DNA of 64,000 nucleotides from Terribium retamae (lineage in GTDB: Bacteria > Pseudomonadota > Alphaproteobacteria > Rhizobiales > Rhizobiaceae): NCBI RefSeq assembly GCF_022347545.1, contig NZ_JAKREW010000001.1, positions 186,001 to 250,000 on the forward strand. The letters are read 5' to 3'. A model generated the notes under the pieces. It saw only the letters and a list, made by a program, of their open reading frames with translations. It had not been told where the DNA came from and did no database searches. Each line of letters begins with the position of its first letter. Within the stretch, counting starts at the first letter, position 1. The position numbers were made by a program, and so were the translations under genes. Below, in pieces: positions 46,601-55,600 of the stretch.

Positions 46601-49600
46601 CGGCGCCGGTTTGCACCCCCGGTGGCACGGGCTCGGTATCAGCATTGGAGGCAGCCAAAGCCAAGATCATCGGCACGCAGGTCGACCAGCTCGATGCCGG
46701 GCTGAAAGATGCGAAGACCAAACTCACCAATGCAGACACCGCTCTCCAGAAGGCAATCACCGACCACGGCGGTGGCACCATCGAAGCACCTGCGGGCACG
46801 CTGAAGCCGGGCGAGCAACCGGTGAAGATCACGTTCAACGGCCGCGATCTATGGGTCGCGCCGGAAGTCGCTGAAGCCTACGGAAAGCAGGGGCCAAGTG
46901 CGATCGGCGACAGTGGCAAAGCTGTCCAGATCGAGATGAACGGCCAGAAGCTTTGGGTTCATCCGGAGGTCGCCGCCGCCGAAATCGATCGCGGCAAGGC
47001 GGAAGATGAAAAGAACCAGCTGGAAAAATGGCAGACCGAGTCACGGCCCGCGATGGTGGCGGCACGTGACTGGTACAGCTTCTCAGCCGGCCACCCCAAG
47101 CTTCTCGACGATGCTGGCATGGCGGAGCGTGAATCGAAACTCAAGAACGAATATTTCCAGGAGCATAGAGACAAGGCGCTCGCCGGATACCAGGTCCAGT
47201 TCGAGAACCTTTACGACAAGGGTTTTACCGGCGAATACAAGCAATACAAGCCTGACGAGCTGACCGGCGCCGTTGCAAAGACGCTCGGGCTCGACCCCTC
47301 CAGCGAGGGGGTCGAGAAAATTACCGAGGAAATTCATGATCGTGCTGGCGACGACGCCCAGGTGAAGATCGTCCCGATCTTCTCACTGGACGGCGGGATG
47401 GAGTCGATGACAGCGCTGTTTGCCATCAAGGATGGCGGCGGCAAGGATGTCGGGTATGTCGACACCTCCGGAAAATATTACAGCAGCTTCGACGAATTCC
47501 AGCACGAGAACCGCATCTTCAGTGACAAGGGTAAGCTTGTCATGGCCAAGGGCGGCGACATGTCGCTCGGCAAAGATGGCAAATTCACCCTCGACGAGCT
47601 GGAGGTCGCTGACGGGCGCAAGGTCGATTTCTGGGACAAGGCCACGGACATAGGCCTTGGCATCGTGGCAGGCGCCGCCACCATTGTGTCCTTCGTTCCT
47701 GGCGGACAGTGGGCGATACCGATCGCACTCGCTTCCGGCGCCGCTCTTGGCGGCAAGACCCTGTACAAGGAAGGCGAACACCTGCTGCAAGGCGGCGACT
47801 TCGACGGCCAATCGGCCTGGAACGTCGCGACCGGGGTCGTTTCATTCCTGCCGGTCGGTGCGGGTTCGCTGCGAACAATCGGCCTGGCAAAGTCCGGCAC
47901 ATCCTTGACCACGTTCCAGGCTTTCAAGGGCGGATTTGGCATGACGCGAATGGCCGATGCCAGCTGGGGCATCGGCAAATTCAAGGTGAACGTGTCCCAA
48001 TCCTCCTATGCCGGCGAGGTGAGCAATTTCATGCAAAGCGGCAGCAAGCTCAATACCGCGGCTTGGGGCCTCGATGCGGCTGGTCTTGCTACCGGCGTAC
48101 CGATACTGATGCGATCTGCGGAGGACCTCTTGCTGCACGGCGGAGAAATGTCTTTCGCCGAACTTGCCAACGCAATCATAGGCATAGGGACAGGTGCTGT
48201 CGGCACTGGCCTCGGCGCCCGCGGGCTGCTGTATAGTATGCCGGGAGCATCGGGCCCCCGTGGCGGCGACGGACCGTCGTCAAGCGACACCCCGCCAATC
48301 GACTTCCCACCTCCACTTCCTGCTGGTGAAGCGGGCCCAGGGCCTCAGCCGCGCCATGTCTATGAAGCCGGCCCCGACGGGGTCTACAGACCCACCGGAA
48401 AATATGTCATTCCGGATCCCAACGAGGTCGTTATCCAGGGCGAGGTTATCAGCGGGGGGGCTCCCAGACACGGTTCCCAGCATGGTTCGACCGGCTCACC
48501 GGACGGCACTAAGCCGACAGGTTCGCGCGAGTCGCCAACCGGCGATACCGAAGGTGGTGGACCGAAGCCGACGGGTGACGGCTATCCGTCATCGCGGCCA
48601 GGAGTTCGCACAGCGAACGGCGATGGCGCCGATCATCCTGCTCCGGTCGTTATTTCCACGTCCTCGAGCAAGGCGATCGAAGGGCCGTCGAGCGACATTC
48701 ATGGCGATGGCGCGCCGACGCCGGGCGAACGTGGCGACCCCGAAGGCGTCAGCGATAGCCGCGGCCGGGAGGTGCGCGAGCAGAACACTCAACCCGCCGA
48801 CAGCGATCCGATCTTGGTTCCGCAAGCCAAGAGCAGTGTCACAAACGATCCGCTGAACGGCCCGCTGATCTGGGATCCTGTCAACAAGAGGTTCACCGGC
48901 ACCCCGCAGTTGCAGGACACCAGCGCTTACACCTATAGCAGCGGCAAGGATCAGCAGCAGAGCTATTCCGACGGGATACGCCTCTCGGATTCTGCGGTAC
49001 CGGTCGCTCCGGACGAAGTTCTGGTCCAATCGGAAACCGAGCCGGGCGGCGGCTTGAATCGCGAAACTGGCGAGCGGCAGGGGATCTCCGGCGCAAAGCC
49101 GCAAGCAACCGAGACAAGCAGCACACCTCCCTTGATGCGCTACACCGTCGGCAATCGCCAGAGCGGTCAAGTGTTGGTCGATTTCAACTTGCCGGCAGGC
49201 TCGCGGGTTGTCGCAGTGCCGGAACCCAAGGCGATCGGACCGGCGCCCAAGCCAACGCCTGAGCCGCTCGAAATCACCGATGGGAGACCGGTGCTCTTTC
49301 TCGGGGCGGAAGATGGCCGCTGGTCCACGGATCCGGCCGCGCGCACAAAACCGGTGGAGATGAACGAAGGCGCGCATCCCCGCTCGGTGCGGGACGACGG
49401 CACGCCTATCATCGATAGCTTCTCGTCGAATCCGTATAGCCTCGGACAGACATATAAAGCGCTCAAGGCAGGCTTTAGGCGCGCCGGAACGCGCTATCTG
49501 GGTCTCGGGCCCCGCTATGACTATCCGAAACTCGGCGAACTGGTTGATAGCATCTACCATCGCCCGGTCCCGAAGGACGGTTTCAAAGCCGGACAAAAGA

Positions 49601-52600
49601 TCTATGTCGAGGTCGATGGCGAGTATGTGAGTGCCACGGTCGTCATCGCCGGTCCGCAGACGAATTCGACCCGTGGCCCTGCCGAGCCGGGTGTGCACGC
49701 GACCGAGTCCGGCTATCTTGGCGCCGGCTCGACCGTCGAACGCGCCAAGCGTGGCTCGATAACCACGCCAAACGGCCAGCTTCGTGTCAACACACCGGCA
49801 GAAGAGGTGCACACCTACAAAGCCAAGGACAACCCGGAGGTGGGCAATCGCTCGGCACTCGGCGAAACGCTTGCCGAAACCATGCCGAGACATCCTGATG
49901 ATGCGTCGGTGCCGGCGCCGGCCTGGACCTCAGAACAGGCGAACCTCGTCAGTGACTATCTCAAATCGCTTGAACGTTCGAGCGATCCTGTTGTCCGCGA
50001 CACGGTCACCAGGACCAGGGTGCAGCTGGGCGGCGAGGGCGGCATGCCCCGGGCCGGTTCCGATATGACGCCGGCGCAATATCATTCGCTCATCGAACTC
50101 CTCGCTGCCGACAAGCAGAGCGTATTTACCGGCTCCAAGCCGGAAGGCACGCTTTCGGCGAACGGGTTGACGACCCTTCACGTATTCAGCGCCCAGGGAA
50201 AGATGCCCGTCGGGCCTACGGCGGTCTCCCAGAAGCTCGGACTAGCCGATGGCGAGCCGTCGCTCACAGCAGGCGCGCTGCCGGGAGAGGCACGATGGAC
50301 CGAAGCCGGCCGCAGCATGGTCGGCGATTATCTGAAGGCGACGGCAAGTTCCAGCGATCGAACTCTTGTCGCCGCGGCAAATGCCGCAGCGCCTCAATTC
50401 AAAGGTCGCGCCACAAAACCCGGCAAAGCGGTGACGCCTGAACAGCAAGCCGCGCTGATGACGGTTTTGGAAGCCGACAAGGGCAGCACCTGGGTCTACG
50501 GCCCGAAATTGCAGCCGGATTCTGCGTACAGCACTCCCGGTAAACTCTCTCCGGAAGGCCGCTACAACGAGCAGGTCCTGTCCGGCCACGAGACCTGGAC
50601 GCCCTATCTGTGGCGCCAGATGCGCAAATATGCCGCCAATCAGCAGAAATCCGCAGATCCCGCGGTCCAGACGCTCGCCCATTCATTGGAAAACGCGCTC
50701 CCCGGCGGCAAGCCCAAGGCTGGTACTGAAATCAACAGCGAGGTACCTGTCCTGCTGCGTCAATTGCTCGAAGCCGACAAGGCGAGCTCGTGGCGCGCGC
50801 CGACCTTCTTCACCGATGCGCAAGGGGTGTGGCGCGCCGACCGCGCCACTGTTTCCTGGTACATGCAGGAGCACGAAGCCAATGTCTGGCTCGGTTCAAA
50901 GCTGGATGGCGCCGCCGGCAATGCCATTGGGCTTGGAGGATCGATGCTGGGCGTCAAGGTGCCGCTGCCCAGCAAGCAGATCTACGGCGAGCTCAGCCTG
51001 AAGAACAACGGACCGGACGGTACCGGTTTCCTGCTGCCGGTTCATCCAAACGACACGCTGGGCCAGGAGATCTTCGTCCAGGGATATAGACCGAACCTTG
51101 CACACGACGAATCCGCCGGCTGGGTCGCATCGTCCCCGATGTTGTCGAAGAACACCTACCAGAGCGAAAGCGCCCTTGGCGTGACGTTCTCGATCGCCGG
51201 GTTCTCGGTGAGTGCGGCCTACATCAAACGTTCGCTGCTCTATCTGGGCGGCGAAGGCGGCCGGCCGGGCTACACTTACAGAGAGGCCGGGCCGCTCAGC
51301 AAGCGGGCGGCTGAGTTCTGGGAAGAGGCTGCGCGCGGTGGCGGCAGCCATTACAGCTCCGAAGGCAAGGTGCCTGGCTTCGAGGATCGCCTGCTGTTCC
51401 GGAACTTCGATGTCCTGCCGCCTTTCGGCGGCGGGAAGGAGCCGTGGCGCAGCAGCCCGGCCTTTGAGGGTGTGCCGCGCGAGACCGGCGCAGGGCCCCT
51501 GAACCGGCTGAACCGCAAGGACGGTGGCATCGGCTTCGCGGTGGGCTTTAATTCCGTGCCGCTGACGACGGTGGAACTCGGCACCGTGAACAAGGCTGTG
51601 ATGCCGCATGAACGGACGGCGCGCGCTCACCCCGATTCCTCCGAAGGCGCGCAGAAGGTTTTCAACGCGCTGGCAGAATCCGACGGGCGGCTGACACCAG
51701 ATGTCCTGCAGCATCTCGACACTTACCTCCAGGAAGTTCTGGCATCGCCGAACGCCGATTTGAGGAACGCTGGTCTGCGCGTGCTGCTGGTCGTGCCGGA
51801 ACTGGGCATGGCACCGCCTCTCGATCCCTATGCCACGTCTGCGGGGCGACCCGAAGGCATGAACTCAGCCGCGTGGAAAGCCGTACGGCAGGAACTGGAT
51901 CAGCAAGCCCGTGGCGAGTTGACGCCCACGCAGGCTCATTATCTGAACCAATTGCTCGGGCAGGATGTGCTGAACAACGCACCGCCACCCGACGGCACAC
52001 AGCCTGCGCTGCCACAGGGTCCGGACGGACCGGTTCCGCAGGCCCCGGAGGGCTTGGCTCCGCCTCCTGGGCACCTGGCGCTGTCTCAAGACAGCAACCC
52101 CGCTCTGCCCGAGGGAAGCGCCTCACCGAAGCCGGAGACGGAAGACGGTGCGGCAGCCGACAGCGAGCAACCAGCCCCGAACGGTGGCCCCGTCAATCGC
52201 GAAGGCGGCAGGTCGCGCGGAACAATGGAGCTCCGGGACAGGGATGGTCAGGTTATCGTTGCGGTCATGCTGGGAACCGAGCCCAGAAGTCCGGAGCAGG
52301 TCTATATTCCGCCAGTCGATGGAGCCCGCCTCGCTGCCGACGCCCCTGAAACCAGGGGCAAGACGCATATTCTCTACTACGATTCCAACAGCGGTGAACC
52401 CGTAGTCCTTCCCTGGATACGAGGTGGCTCCGAGGATCACGTTCCGGGCGGCGTAGGAAAGCTTGACGGAGAAACTGTGCCGCGGGAAGGCACGACAGTC
52501 GGCAAAGAAGTGGAGTCTGCGCCGGTTAGGAAGGCTTTGGAAGCAGCCCCGCCCACCACCCATTCGCTTCAGCAAGTCCGCAACATGCGGCAACCCGAAA

Positions 52601-55600
52601 AATGGAAAGCGGGAGAAATATACACGCGCGAACTCAACGGTTCGCTGGGTGAGGTGCACTTCCCAGTCGCAGCCAACCCCAATGGCCCGCATCCTGTTAC
52701 CGGCGAAGGCGGCCGCTATGTGGACGCCCCTGTTTTCAAGAGTCAGGGCGAAATCGAGGCGATCGAAGTCAAGACCTATCATCGCTGGATCACGGTCGAC
52801 GGTACAGCGCAAGCACGCGAAGTTCCCCTGTCGGCAAAACTCCAGGAACAGATCAACAAGGACGTTGCGTTGCGCAACGACAATCCGGGCTACCAGCCGC
52901 GATGGGTGTTCCTCGACGCGCCACCTTCTCCCGAGTTGCAGCGGGCGCTGGATGACGCTGCCATCATCGGCAATATCTTTGGCCAGAAGAATACGGCAAC
53001 CGTCAAATCGTCCCGAACGATGGAACTGATGGACAAGGACGGAGAGGTCATTGTCGCCGTCATGCTGGGTAGCGAACCGAGGAGACCGGAAAAAGTGTAC
53101 GTGCCGCCGGCCGATGGACCGCGTGCAGCGGCGGACGCTCCGGAAACCGCCGACAAGACGCATATCCTGATCTACGATCCCCAGAGCGGCGAGCCCGTTG
53201 TCCTGCCATGGATCCGCGGTGCATCCGAAGACCACGTGCCGGGCAGCCTGGGCCGCTCGGATGAGGGAAGCCAGCCCACAGAACCTGTCGGCGATCCGAC
53301 ACGCGCCATGCGCGGCAATGTCGGTCCATATGTGTTCCGCGCCGACACGCGTACTCCGGCAGAAATCCAGGCGGTACAAGGGTTTTCACCCCAGGCGCCG
53401 ACTGGGATATGGGTTGGCAACACGCAAGGCATCACCCTCAGCAACTACGTGCTCGGCAACACCCATGGCCGTTTCGTAGGCACCAGCCAGTCGATCTCCG
53501 GCGCCAAGACGTTCGTTGCCGAAGAGTCCCGCGCCGCAGGTGAACAGGGTCACACCTACCTCTATGTGCTCAACCCTAGCAGGCCGCGCCTGCACGTGCC
53601 GACCGAATTCGAGGCTATGGGGCGTCCGGTCGGCGATCTGATGGCGCGCGTGGATGAGACCGCAGTGGACGGCAGCGTCCCGTGGAGCGAGGTCTACGGC
53701 TGGCGGATGATGGACCCGGATGGCAATTTCATCGGGGAGTTCACACCCAATCCGGATTTCGTCGATTCCAGCACCTTGGCTCCCAAACGTCCGCAGATCA
53801 TCCTGCGAACCGCCGATGAATTCTGGGATGCCGGTTCGCAGACGGAAACAGCCACGACACCGGTCACCAACGTCGCAGCCAATGAACCCGCCATGGTGAT
53901 GGGCGAGACACCTGTGGTGGCCCCCGTGGTAGCCAACGTCGACACGCCGCCATCCGCCTCATGGCCGCCAACGCCCGATCACGGCAGGGCGATCATCGAT
54001 GCGGCAAGCGGTCGGATCGTCAGCCTTGAGCTCCCACCGAGCTTTGCGGCCGAGCCCGGAGGTACGCAACCGGTTCGTGCGCCTACAGGAAAGGAGGTCA
54101 ATGCGCTATCGCCTGAGCAGATCTCAGGGCTGACCGGTGCGCAGCTGCATGCGATCAAACCCGAGCATATCGGCAAGCTGACGCCCGAGCAGATCGCAGC
54201 GCTCACGCCCGAGCAAATTGCGCAATTGACCTTCGATCAACTGGCGGCGTTGAAACCAAAGCAGTTGCGGGCTTTGAGCGCAGAGCAGTTGCAGGCAATC
54301 CGGCCGAGCAAGCTTGAGGCCATTGCACCGGGCCGCATCACGGCGTTCACCCCGGAACAACTGGCTGCGTTCTCGCCCGAACAATTGGCCGCACTTTCCA
54401 AGGAGCAAGTGCGCAAACTGACACCGGACCAGATCGCCGCCCTCAGCGACGAGCAGCGCAACGCATTCACGGCTGAACAGTTCGAAGCGTTTAGGCCCGC
54501 TCAATTCGGCAAGCTTACGCCGACCGAGGTCGCGGCGTTCAAACCGGACCTTGTCGCGGCCCGCAACCCAGCTACAACCGCCAAAATGTCGCCGGATCAC
54601 ATTTCCGCTTTGACGCGCGAGCATCTTGGCGCCCTGACCATCGAACAGATCGAGGCTCTGACGAAACAGCAGGTCCAGGCGCTCACGCCGAAACAGCTTG
54701 GCGAATTGAGTCCTGGCCAACTACGCAAATTCAGGCCTGCCCAGTTCGCCTGGATGACGACGGAGCAGACCAACGCAATGTCGGTGGTGCAACTGACGAC
54801 TTATCGGGCGACACACAAGAACGCCATGACACCTGATCAGGCGGCCGCGGTTGACGCAGCGCTTGCCCACGCACGCATAGTGGAAAATACCCAGATGCTG
54901 GCAACCTTCGGTCCGATGGCCGGGGCAACTTATACGGTCTGGCAAATGCTGCCACCCCAGATGGCAACGACCGCTTCCGGCATCGCTTTTACCATTCGCG
55001 GTGTCGTGTTCACGACGCAGTCGCTGTTCCCGAACGCCACGGCAAACCATAAACCGTTGGGCCGTGCGCTGAACGCGGCCAGCGGAGCGTCTCAAATCCT
55101 TTCAATGCCTGGAGGGGCAGCTGCCACCTTCCAAGGTACAGGCCCGGCAACGAACTTTATCGCAAACAGCACGTACACTCTGGGTAATGCGATCTTCGGG
55201 CCCAAATCGCTTCTGCAAGCGTTCACTGGGAGGCCTGTCTTCCGCACCGCCGCTGATCATGTCGGGAATGCTGCCTTCCTGGTGGGGTCGGGAGCTTACA
55301 CGGTGTACGCTTGGGATTCTCCGCTCGCGGCCGGCGCAGGCGTGCTCTTCACGGTCGGCAGTGCGGAATTCTGGGCCTCGGCGGTTCGAGCCGATCGGGT
55401 TAACCGCAAGTCCGTGCCGAGAACGGATGACGAGATCAAGGCTCGCGAAAAGTCGGACAAACGCTGGGGAGTGGCCGATCGCCTTGCGCTCGGCATAACC
55501 TTCGGCATCGGCATGCTGATGTTCGCCTGGGACACGCTGGACGAACAATTGCTGGGTTCCGACAAGGGACCGAGCCCAGATCCGGTCAAGCCGGACGACA

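Noticed and set aside
54106..54849. Octapeptide repeats considered as a CRISPR array, TAL-type DNA-binding repeat or DNA tandem repeat
   Set aside because: The units are 24 bases without spacers, diverged at the DNA level, in frame within a protein, and lack the 33-35-residue TAL layout.
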